A DNA stretch of 62,774 bases, taken from Coraliomargarita_B sp036735565 (GTDB lineage Bacteria > Verrucomicrobiota > Verrucomicrobiia > Opitutales > Coraliomargaritaceae). Shown piece after piece: positions 29,074-36,103 of this stretch (position 1 is its first letter; each line of letters opens with the position of its first letter). Below the pieces are notes generated by a model, which had not been told where the DNA came from, did not search any database, and saw only the letters and a list, made by a program, of their open reading frames with translations. The DNA lies in the NCBI GenBank assembly GCA_036735565.1, contig DAINOC010000006.1, positions 1 to 62,774 on the forward strand, given 5' to 3'. A program made the translations under genes and the position numbers.

Positions 29074-29264
29074 TGGACGTTAGTGACTATAAACAGCTTC
29101 TCCCTATCATCCTGCTTGGAGTAGCGTTTTTTTCCGTTGCGGTATCGATGCTGTATTGGGCGGCAAAAAAAGGTCAGTTGCGGGAGTTCGACAAACAAGC
29201 GAAAATCATTTTCACAGAAGAGGAGCCGGAAGGTGAGGTCTCCGATCGCTTTCCAGGCAAGTAG
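29073..29264 (+). CDS. CcoS-like cbb3 oxidase assembly protein
   Basis: 63 residues: one N-terminal helix (10-30) followed by YWAAKKGQLREFDKQAKIIF and TEEEP. This matches the CcoS pattern W-A-x-x-x-G-Q-(F/L)-x-(D/E)-(L/F)-x-x-x-A-x-x-I-(L/F) plus acidic residues. CcoS is needed for cofactor (copper/haem) insertion in cbb3 oxidase in proteobacteria. The next gene is ccoN, which supports the call. Sequence is short, so similarity is suggestive rather than certain. Confidence 0.65.
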   Translation: MDVSDYKQLLPIILLGVAFFSVAVSMLYWAAKKGQLREFDKQAKIIFTEEEPEGEVSDRFPGK

Positions 29265-29290
29265 CGAAATCCGCGAGTCAAAAATATTTC

Positions 29291-30766
29291 ATGAGCATGG
29301 AATCCACCAGCACATCCCCGGGCGGCGACCTTTATTCCTCCGATAATTCGGCGGTTCGGGCGGAGCTTAGTCAGATCGATGCATCGATCCGCACCGCTTC
29401 GATCTTTTTCGTAATATCGGCAATCGGCTGGCTGATGATCGGCACGGTGTTTGCCCTGATCGCGGCCTTTAAGGCACATTCCCCCGACTTTCTAGGGGCT
29501 TATGAATACCTGACCTTTGGCCGTGTGCGCTCCGCCCACCTCAATGCCATGGCGCTGGGCTGGGGCAACAACATCATTTTTGCGGTGGGTCTCTGGATTA
29601 TGGCCCGCCTGTGCCGGGCACCGATCAACCACAAGGGCCTGCTCCTGATCGCCGGAGCTTTCTGGAATATCGGCCTGACCATCGGGGTGGCTGGCATCCT
29701 GCGTGGCGACATCACCTCGGTGGAGTGGTTGGAGATTCCGCAATATGCCACGCCGCTGCTCGCGATTTCCTACGCGCTGATCGGCGTCTGGGGGGTGATG
29801 GCCTTCCGCTTCCGCAAGGGCGACCACGTTTATGTTTCGCAGTGGTATATTCTGGCGGCTCTCTTCTGGTTCCCCTGGCTCTACATCGTGGCCCAGGCCA
29901 TGATCATCTGGTTCCCCGCCCGTGGGGTTGTGCAGTCGGTGACCAATTGGTGGTTCGCCCACAACGTGTTGGGGCTCTGGCTCACGCCCATGGCGCTGGC
30001 CACGGCCTACTATCTGATCCCCAAGGTTCTGGGGCGTCCCATCTACTCCTACTATCTGTCGGTGCTGGGCTTTTGGGCTCTGGCGCTCTTCTACAACTGG
30101 GCCGGTGTGCATCACCTTATCGCAGGACCCATCCCGGTCTGGCTGATTTCGGCTGGTGTCGTGGCATCGGTCATGATGGTCATTCCGGTCATCGTGGTAG
30201 GCTTGAATCACCACATGACGGTGGTCGGCCTGCACCGCGAGGTATGGCGCAGTCCGACGCTCCGCTTCATCGTCTTTGGCGCAATCTCCTACACGCTGGT
30301 CAGCCTCTTCGGCTCGGCCATGGCGCTTCGCTCGGTCAATGAGGTGACTCACTTCACGCACTTTACCGTGGGCCACGCGCACCACGGGGTCTATGCATTC
30401 TTCACTATGATAATGTTTGGTGGGGCCTACTACATGATGCCGCGTCTGCTGAAGCGGGAGTGGCCCTCGGCTTCGCTGATTCGTATCCACTTCTGGGCCT
30501 GTGCGATTGGCATTACCATCATGGTCGTTGCCTTGCAGACCGGCGGCTGGATTCAGGGTCTGGAGATGAACAATCCGGAAATCGCGTTTTTGGATACCGT
30601 GAGAAACACGATTCCTTGGCTCAAGGCCCGCTCGATTTCGGGTCTCTTTTTGACGGTTGGACACATTGCCTTCGCGGTGAATTTCTTCTGGATGCTTTTT
30701 GCGGCGGGTGCGGTTCGCGCCAAGAAGGGTCCCACACTTTTGGTTGAGGAAGGAGGCGTCGCCTAA
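29291..30766 (+). CDS. ccoN: cbb3-type cytochrome c oxidase subunit I
   Basis: 491 residues, about 12 helices. Haem-copper oxidase features: SAHLNAMALGWGNNIIF (low-spin haem His), WWFAHNVLGLWLTPMALATA (His and the cross-link Tyr region AYYLIP as in cbb3), YNWAGVHHLIAGP (the CuB His pair) and THFTHFTVGHAHHGVYAFF (haem ligands). It lacks the Glu/Tyr arrangement of A-type oxidases. It reduces O2 to water with proton pumping. Being encoded directly after ACIII suggests direct or supercomplex electron transfer. It overlaps ccoO by one base (TAATG). Confidence 0.92.
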   Translation: MSMESTSTSPGGDLYSSDNSAVRAELSQIDASIRTASIFFVISAIGWLMIGTVFALIAAFKAHSPDFLGAYEYLTFGRVRSAHLNAMALGWGNNIIFAVGLWIMARLCRAPINHKGLLLIAGAFWNIGLTIGVAGILRGDITSVEWLEIPQYATPLLAISYALIGVWGVMAFRFRKGDHVYVSQWYILAALFWFPWLYIVAQAMIIWFPARGVVQSVTNWWFAHNVLGLWLTPMALATAYYLIPKVLGRPIYSYYLSVLGFWALALFYNWAGVHHLIAGPIPVWLISAGVVASVMMVIPVIVVGLNHHMTVVGLHREVWRSPTLRFIVFGAISYTLVSLFGSAMALRSVNEVTHFTHFTVGHAHHGVYAFFTMIMFGGAYYMMPRLLKREWPSASLIRIHFWACAIGITIMVVALQTGGWIQGLEMNNPEIAFLDTVRNTIPWLKARSISGLFLTVGHIAFAVNFFWMLFAAGAVRAKKGPTLLVEEGGVA

Positions 30767-31443
30767 TGAGAAATCTACCGCTGCTTTTCTGCGGGATCTT
30801 TTTTGCTCTCGCATTCTCTTACACCGGACTGATCGTCACCGGCAGCATCCAGATTGGTGCGCTGGAGCCCACGACGGAGACGTTGGTTCCCTCTGACGAC
30901 GATCCTGACATCCTGGTGCCCGTTGCAGGCGAGCCTCTTTATCCACGAAAACTTTCGGGCATCGCAGAGCAGGGGAAGCAGGTCTATATCGAAATGGGCT
31001 GCATTTATTGCCACTCCCAGCAGTCGCGCCGACAAGGTTTCGGTGCCGACATCGAACGTGGATGGGCGCGCCGGGCCACGGTCGCCCGTGACTACATTTT
31101 CCAGGATCGCGTTCTGCTGGGCACGATGCGCACCGGTCCAGACCTGGTGAACCTGGGCGGTCGCTACGCCGGCGATGCTGGCCGCGACTGGAACCACCTC
31201 CACCTTTACAACCCGCAGATCGTATCCAAGGGTTCGACGATGCCACCCTTTGCCTTCCTCTACGAGAAGCGTGAGATCGTCAACGAGCGCTCGGCCAACG
31301 CGCTGCAATTTCCGCCGAATTCGGAATACGCGCCGGAAGAGGGCTTTGAAATCGTCCCGTCTGCCAGAGCGGTGGCGCTGGTCGAATATCTGCTGAGCCT
31401 CAAAATCGATTACAGCCTCCCCGAGGCACCCCTACCCGAGTGA
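30766..31443 (+). CDS. ccoO: cbb3-type oxidase monoheme subunit II (CcoO)
   Basis: 225 residues: N-terminal anchor helix (5-27), haem site GCIYCHSQQSRR, then ARDYIFQDRVLLGTMRTGPDLVNLGGR, the classic CcoO stretch, and HLYNPQIVSKGSTMPPFAFL with the axial Met. It delivers electrons to CcoN. Confidence 0.92.
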   Translation: MRNLPLLFCGIFFALAFSYTGLIVTGSIQIGALEPTTETLVPSDDDPDILVPVAGEPLYPRKLSGIAEQGKQVYIEMGCIYCHSQQSRRQGFGADIERGWARRATVARDYIFQDRVLLGTMRTGPDLVNLGGRYAGDAGRDWNHLHLYNPQIVSKGSTMPPFAFLYEKREIVNERSANALQFPPNSEYAPEEGFEIVPSARAVALVEYLLSLKIDYSLPEAPLPE

Positions 31444-32210
31444 TGAGCAACGAACCCATGAAACCACCGGCCGACAGCCGGGCATCCCTCGAAAAAGCTG
31501 CCATGCAGGATGAGCAGATGCAGGACATCCATGCACAGCTTATCCGCGAGAAGGAAGAGCCAACAGAGGGCTTTAATCCAATCCCCATCTTTCTGCTGTT
31601 TATTTTCGGAGCTCTATCCTTTTGGGCCGGTGTTTATTTGGTGAAGTTCTCCGGCGACTTCCGCGCCGATGCCTTCGACCCAAACTTCAAGGCGGGAACC
31701 GTCAAGGCGGCGGCACCGGTGATTTCTCTCTTCGACCGCGGCGCCAAGGTCTACCGGGCTCAGTGCGCCCAGTGCCACCAGGCTAACGGCAGTGGGCTTC
31801 CCGGCGTCTATCCGCCCCTCGCTGGGACTGATTGGGTCACGGGACACTCTGAGACGCTTGCGCGCATTTTGATCAACGGCTTGAACGGTCCGATCGAGGT
31901 GAAGGGAAATATCTACAACGGCAATATGCCGGCCTTCGGTCCCAATGGTCTGAACCTGCGTCCGGTGGAGATCGCTGGCGTGCTGACCTACATCCGCCAG
32001 GAATGGGGGAATAACGCTCCCGAAATCACCGAGGACATGATGAAGACCTACCTCGCTGCTTACGCAGCGCGAACTGCTCCCTGGCAGGCTGCCGAGCTCA
32101 AACTCGACCTGGGTGAGGACCTGGCCCTGCAACCGAGCGCCGCCCCGACAGAGGTGCCGGAAGCGTCAGAGAGGGCGAGTGAGGGCGGTGACGCGACTGG
32201 CGACGCCTGA
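31443..32210 (+). CDS. membrane-anchored monoheme cytochrome c (CcoP-position)
   Basis: 255 residues from ATG 31443, whose A is the last base of the ccoO stop (TGATG); GTG at 31440 is an alternative. N-terminal cytosolic tail, one helix (about 43-63), then a class I cytochrome c with CAQCHQANGSGLPGVYPPL and axial Met in GNMPAFG. The C-terminal 40 residues are acidic and low complexity. Position equals that of ccoP, but CcoP normally has two haems, while only one CxxCH is present here. It probably feeds the oxidase. Confidence 0.85.
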   Translation: MSNEPMKPPADSRASLEKAAMQDEQMQDIHAQLIREKEEPTEGFNPIPIFLLFIFGALSFWAGVYLVKFSGDFRADAFDPNFKAGTVKAAAPVISLFDRGAKVYRAQCAQCHQANGSGLPGVYPPLAGTDWVTGHSETLARILINGLNGPIEVKGNIYNGNMPAFGPNGLNLRPVEIAGVLTYIRQEWGNNAPEITEDMMKTYLAAYAARTAPWQAAELKLDLGEDLALQPSAAPTEVPEASERASEGGDATGDA

Positions 32211-32211
32211 T

Positions 32212-32390
32212 ACCAAGGCTTAACTTATTCTGGTAAAAGGTAGCGAACGCTGTGGTGTAACGGCGTAGCCTGAAGGGCGAAGATGGGATCCCCAGCGGCC
32301 ATGCCTGACACTCCAAACCATTCCTGGCCCGCCTTTCGACAAGCTCAAGGCCCAGAGCCCCGCCGAAGGGTGAGGACACGGTCTGCTACC
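32212..32390. repeat. family B hairpin (long copy)
   Basis: It starts ATACCAAGG at the stop of the cytochrome gene, then has the arm GGTAGCGAAC (32239-32248) and the partner GTCTGCTACC (32381-32390). Between them lie GGCGTAGCCTGAAGGGCG and CCCCAGCGGCCATGCC, shared with the 62526 copy, and a nested CCTTTCGACAAGCTC unit of the kind common in bacterial intergenic palindromes. Confidence 0.65.
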
Positions 32391-32472
32391 CAAATTTGGA
32401 TTCGATTTACCGATAAAAGTCAAAGGGTGGCATTACATACCCGGTCGACCCATCGCCAAATTGGCGACCTCT

Positions 32473-32513
32473 TCAATTGACGTTAATTTACGTCCATTAA
32501 CGGTTTGAAAAAC
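32473..32513 (-). repeat. family A repeat
   Basis: CAATTGACGTTAATTTACG then TCCATTAACGGTTTGAAAAA on the plus strand; inverted, it reads as the family consensus TTTTTCAAACCGTTAATGG with 10-base periodic CGT-TAA units. It lies about 80 bases beyond the family B copy. Confidence 0.75.
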
Positions 32514-32575
32514 TCTCTTCCCTTTAACTGCCGGATCTAGGATCATCGCCGCTTCGTTCCCTAGTACGTTGATCC

Positions 32576-32905
32576 TTAGGGGCTCTCTGATTGCCAGGGC
32601 AAGTTCAGTAGATCAACGAAATGCCCATCCACCAGAAGGTTCCACAGCTCGAGGCTACGCTCGGGGCTGAGACCGGTGAGGAAGCGGGGGAGGTCGTCCG
32701 GGTCCTTGAAATTGTCGAGCGTGGCCACGCCACCGGGATAGATCGAGATGGCAAATCCGGAATCGTCATCCATTAGGCTGACGTCGGGATGCTCGCTTTC
32801 GAGGTTCTCCGGGTCATTGACCGACTCGATCAAGGCACGCATTTGATGCCGAGTGGGATTTAGAATGGTGATGCCATCCACATCCGTGCTGTGGTAAAGC
32901 CCCAT
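32576..32905 (-). CDS. small hypothetical protein coupled to argA
   Basis: 109 acidic residues without signal or membrane helix, beginning MGLYHSTDVDGITILNPTRH. The order of predicted strands and helices (FAISIYPGGVATLDNF) looks like a globular cytosolic protein. Its ATG lies 3 bases after the argA stop, so it is co-translated with it. It may be immunity/SMI-like or regulatory; I do not recognise it. Confidence 0.7.
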   Translation of the reverse strand: MGLYHSTDVDGITILNPTRHQMRALIESVNDPENLESEHPDVSLMDDDSGFAISIYPGGVATLDNFKDPDDLPRFLTGLSPERSLELWNLLVDGHFVDLLNLPWQSESP

Positions 32906-32908
32906 TTG

Positions 32909-34222
32909 CTAAAGCAATTTGCGCAGGATTTTTGAATTCCGTCCGTTCTCCAGATATTCGGCCCGGCGTTCCTCCGGGAGATCGCCGACTTGCCCTTCGC
33001 TGAAACCGCAAACGTCGGTGAAGAACTTCTCCGCCCGCGTGGTGAGCGCGAAGACCATCCGGGCACCCCGCCGCTTGGCCTCTTCGGTGGCGTATTCGGT
33101 AAGCCGCCGTCCCACGCCCTTACCCTGATAGAAGGGCTGCACGTAAACGCTGCCGATCTCGATGCAGGCGCTGTCGCCATAGGTGCGCAGGTGGAGGCAA
33201 CCGATGAGGCTGCCATCGATTTCGTAAACCAGAAAATTGGCGATTTCCTCGTCGATGTATTCCCGCGAGCGGGCCCGCAGGGTCTCCGTGCGCACACCGT
33301 TGCGGGTGATGTTGAAGATGGCGTAAGCGTCGGCCGGTATGGCCGGGCGGATGGACTGGTAATCGTTGCTGTAGACCATCGTCCCGATGCCGACCTTATC
33401 GAAGATCTCGTTGAGCAGAGCCCCGAAGATCCGCGCATCCAAAATATGTGCGCGGGGCGTCCCCGAGAGAACTGCCCGGACCGCGTAGGTGCATTTGCTG
33501 CGAAGGCGCTCCGGTATGGCCGCCGCATTATCCGCCACCTCAAGGAGTGCGCTCAGTTCGGCCACGGGAATATTGGCAATGGGCTGGCCCTCGATGCTGA
33601 GACCATCCTGGGTGGTCAGATAGATCAGCTTGGAGGCGTCGAGCTTGGAAGCCAGTTCCGCTGCCAGCAGGTCGGAGTTGATGCGCAGTGAATTACCATC
33701 CCGGTCGAAGGCGATGGGCGCGACGACCGGGATGGTGTCGCCCTTGAGCAATTGTTGGATCATCTTTATGTCCAACTTGTCGACGTCCCCGCTGAGCAAT
33801 TGATCGACCCCCTTGAGGATGCCGATTTCCTTGCTGCGCACCGCGTTGGTGGCGGCGCAGCGCAGATGGTTCCGCGTGAGGCCCTGAACAATTTGCAGGT
33901 TGACCCCGGCAGTCGCCTCGATGGCCAGTTGCATGGTGGTGGTATCCGTAATGCCTTCACCGTGAGGATCGGAGATAGTGATTTGCCGCCGCTCCGCAAG
34001 TTCGCGGAGCTGCTGTCCGATCCCGTGGACCAGCACGATATTGATATTCAACGAGCGCAGGACCGCGACATCGAGGAGCACATTGGGAAACATCTCATGC
34101 GCGACCACACTGCCATCAAGCGCGATAATAAAGACCTGTTCGCGAAACATGGGGACATACTTCAAGATGCCCCGCAGGTCGGTCGGTTTCACCGCCGGTT
34201 CGTTTGTTTCCGTGCCACTCAT
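32909..34222 (-). CDS. argA: amino-acid N-acetyltransferase (N-acetylglutamate synthase)
   Basis: 437 residues from ATG 34222; the upstream in-frame extension overlaps the divergent recombinase promoter and is not protein-like. N-terminal amino-acid-kinase-like domain (about 10-280) begins ILKYVPMFREQVFIIALDG, with NIVLVHGIGQQ and INSDLLAAELASKLDASKLI. C-terminal GNAT domain (about 290-437) has the acetyl-CoA loop YVQPFYQGKGVGRRL. This is the bifunctional-fold ArgA that makes N-acetylglutamate from glutamate and acetyl-CoA, first step of arginine synthesis, normally inhibited by arginine through the kinase-like domain. Confidence 0.93.
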   Translation of the reverse strand: MSGTETNEPAVKPTDLRGILKYVPMFREQVFIIALDGSVVAHEMFPNVLLDVAVLRSLNINIVLVHGIGQQLRELAERRQITISDPHGEGITDTTTMQLAIEATAGVNLQIVQGLTRNHLRCAATNAVRSKEIGILKGVDQLLSGDVDKLDIKMIQQLLKGDTIPVVAPIAFDRDGNSLRINSDLLAAELASKLDASKLIYLTTQDGLSIEGQPIANIPVAELSALLEVADNAAAIPERLRSKCTYAVRAVLSGTPRAHILDARIFGALLNEIFDKVGIGTMVYSNDYQSIRPAIPADAYAIFNITRNGVRTETLRARSREYIDEEIANFLVYEIDGSLIGCLHLRTYGDSACIEIGSVYVQPFYQGKGVGRRLTEYATEEAKRRGARMVFALTTRAEKFFTDVCGFSEGQVGDLPEERRAEYLENGRNSKILRKLL

Positions 34223-34294
34223 TTTCCGAAGCAATGTGTGGGCTTGCTGGAAGCTTGCAAGGCACATGTTTTGCCGCTGATCTCGGTCAAAGTA

Positions 34295-35266
34295 ATGGCG
34301 AACGATCCCCTGGAATCCATCCCACCGGCATTTGCCGAGCCGGTGGAAAGTTTTTTGGCCTGGCTGGAGCTGGAGCGCGGTCTTTCGAAAAACACAATAT
34401 CCGCCTATGCTCAGGACCTTGTGCAGGCGGCGGTGTTTATGGAAGGGCAGGGCGTTGCCGACTGGCTTGCCGTCGACCAGGAGACCGTCAGCCGATGGAG
34501 TGCTTCGCTCGGGCGGCAGGGCTACGCGCGCAGCAGCCAGTCGCGCAAGCTCTCCGCGCTGCGGATGCTGTCCCGGCATCTGGTGCGGGAGCATCGGCGA
34601 AGCGATGATTGCACCGAGCTGGTGAAGGGCCCGCAGGCGCGGCGCAAATTACCGGAGGTGCTGACCACCGACGAACTGAACCGGCTTCTGGAGGCGCCTT
34701 CGCGGGCCACCCCCCACGGACTGCGGGATCGGGCGATTCTGGAGCTCTTCTACAGCAGCGGATTGCGCGTCTCGGAGCTGTGCGGCCTGCTCCTGCAGAG
34801 CATCCAATTCGAAGAAGGCTACCTGCGCGTCTTCGGCAAAGGCAGTAAAGAGCGGATCGCGCCGATCGGCCGGTCGGCGATGACGGCGATCCGCGACTAC
34901 CTGATCGGCGGACGGCCTTTGCTCGTCAAACCACGCACCGGGAGCGAACTTTTTCTCAGCCAACAGGGCAGGGCGATCTCCCGGAAAATGGTGTGGGTCC
35001 TGATCAAGGCCCATGCTCAAGCGGCCGGTATTGAAAAACCGATCAAGCCGCACCTGCTGCGCCATTCCTTCGCCACCCACCTGTTGGAAGGTGGGGCCGA
35101 CCTGCGGGTCATTCAGGAAATGCTCGGTCACGCCGACATTTCCACCACGCAGATCTACACCTCCGTGCAGGCGGCCCGGCTGGCCGATGAGCATGCCCGG
35201 TTCCACCCGAGGTCCCAAAACCCGACGGGCGGCAGTGGCCCCGTGGACGAAGAAGCCGGGTCCTAG
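34295..35266 (+). CDS. tyrosine recombinase XerC/XerD
   Basis: 323 residues from ATG 34295. N-terminal SAM-like core-binding domain (about 15-100) has VESFLAWLELERGLSKNTI. Catalytic residues of the tyrosine recombinases are all present: Arg158 (SGLRVSEL), Lys182 (FGKGSKER), His253 and Arg256 (HLLRHSFATH), His279 (LGHADI) and Tyr288 (TTQIYT). Size and sequence fit chromosomal XerC/D rather than phage integrases. It would resolve chromosome dimers at dif. It is divergent from argA across 72 bases. Whether it is XerC or XerD cannot be settled here. Confidence 0.9.
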   Translation: MANDPLESIPPAFAEPVESFLAWLELERGLSKNTISAYAQDLVQAAVFMEGQGVADWLAVDQETVSRWSASLGRQGYARSSQSRKLSALRMLSRHLVREHRRSDDCTELVKGPQARRKLPEVLTTDELNRLLEAPSRATPHGLRDRAILELFYSSGLRVSELCGLLLQSIQFEEGYLRVFGKGSKERIAPIGRSAMTAIRDYLIGGRPLLVKPRTGSELFLSQQGRAISRKMVWVLIKAHAQAAGIEKPIKPHLLRHSFATHLLEGGADLRVIQEMLGHADISTTQIYTSVQAARLADEHARFHPRSQNPTGGSGPVDEEAGS

Positions 35267-35370
35267 ACTTTTAGGAGATCTAGTCTGAATGGCACTTGGG
35301 TTAAGGGTGTGAACAGATGGCAAAGGCGAAAGCAATAGGGCCAATAGGATGTCCTGCGAGCTGATGGCCT

Positions 35371-35470
35371 TCCGTAGCCCGCAGCTTCAGTCCGTAGCCC
35401 GCAGCTTCAGCAAGGGTTTTGCTTACTTGAGCGAGCGGCGTAAAGATGCTTGCTGAAGCTGCGCACTACG
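35371..35470. repeat. tandem 20-mer and inverted repeat upstream of tRNA-Cys
   Basis: TCCGTAGCCCGCAGCTTCAG occurs twice back to back (35371-35390, 35391-35410). The second copy forms the left arm (35393-35414) of a 22-bp inverted repeat whose right arm is 35449-35470 (CTTGCTGAAGCTGCGCACTA...), with two mismatches. A family of its own, seen once here. Confidence 0.7.
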
Positions 35471-35558
35471 AAACCCCAGCCTAACTAAGCGCCATTCGAT
35501 CTTGGCGACGTAGGCGTCCCAGTTTCGTAGGCGTTTTCACCCCGACGTTAAAAGGTTC

Positions 35559-35632
<74 letters not shown>

Positions 35633-35820
35633 ATCTCCAGACATGTTGAGAAAAAGACTCAGGACGCATGGGAGTTCAAGCGTAATTTGGCTAAATTTAC
35701 GGAGTCGCTCCGGCGTCTCAACCGGTTCAATCAGACTTTGTCGGAGCGATCGGGCGGAAATCGGCAAGGTCGACGCTTGACAAGACGAACCTCCGACCCA
35801 TTCTCCGCAATCTTCCGGAC

Positions 35821-35907
<87 letters not shown>

Positions 35908-35916
35908 ATTTCCGGA

Positions 35917-35964
35917 TGGCCTCTGGCCTCTGGCCTCTGTCTTCTGGCCTCTGTCTTCTGGCCT
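35917..35964. repeat. 7-bp tandem repeat after tRNA-Leu
   Basis: Seven units of TGGCCTC or its variant TGTCTTC in the order a-a-a-b-a-b-a (last one partial), starting 10 bases after the tRNA. In the antisense reading it encodes the QKTEARGQRPEDRGQ-type peptide often seen from intergenic repeats, so no gene is called here. Confidence 0.75.
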
Positions 35965-36103
35965 TCCGTGACTTGAAGACCGTTTCGAGTTCTTTTCTGG
36001 TCTTACTGCCCGGAGCTTGGGATGTCCGCTGGCGGCCCTGTTTGCTTCGCAGCGGGGAAAAGCGTTGATCTTGGTGCGCGATGCGTTGGGTTGGGATTTC
36101 CTC

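Larger units (their letters stand above)
32211..32575. other. intergenic region between convergent genes, filled by repeats
   Basis: No gene. A long family B copy (32212-32390) and a family A copy (32473-32513) take up most of it. It separates the respiratory operon from the argA operon, whose transcripts converge here. Confidence 0.6.

Noticed and set aside
29492..30814. 440-residue minus-strand frame
   Set aside because: Antisense to ccoN, full of His/Asp/Arg as expected from complement of membrane-protein codons.
34223..34594. N-terminal 124-residue extension of argA
   Set aside because: Covers the divergent promoter and start of the recombinase; the kinase-like domain starts right after ATG 34222.
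35371..35470. possible CRISPR array
   Set aside because: Only two 20-mers directly abutting, no spacers, no cas genes.
35908..36103. open frames encoding QKTEARGQRP-type peptides
   Set aside because: They translate a 7-bp tandem repeat and show no gene-like start or conservation signal.
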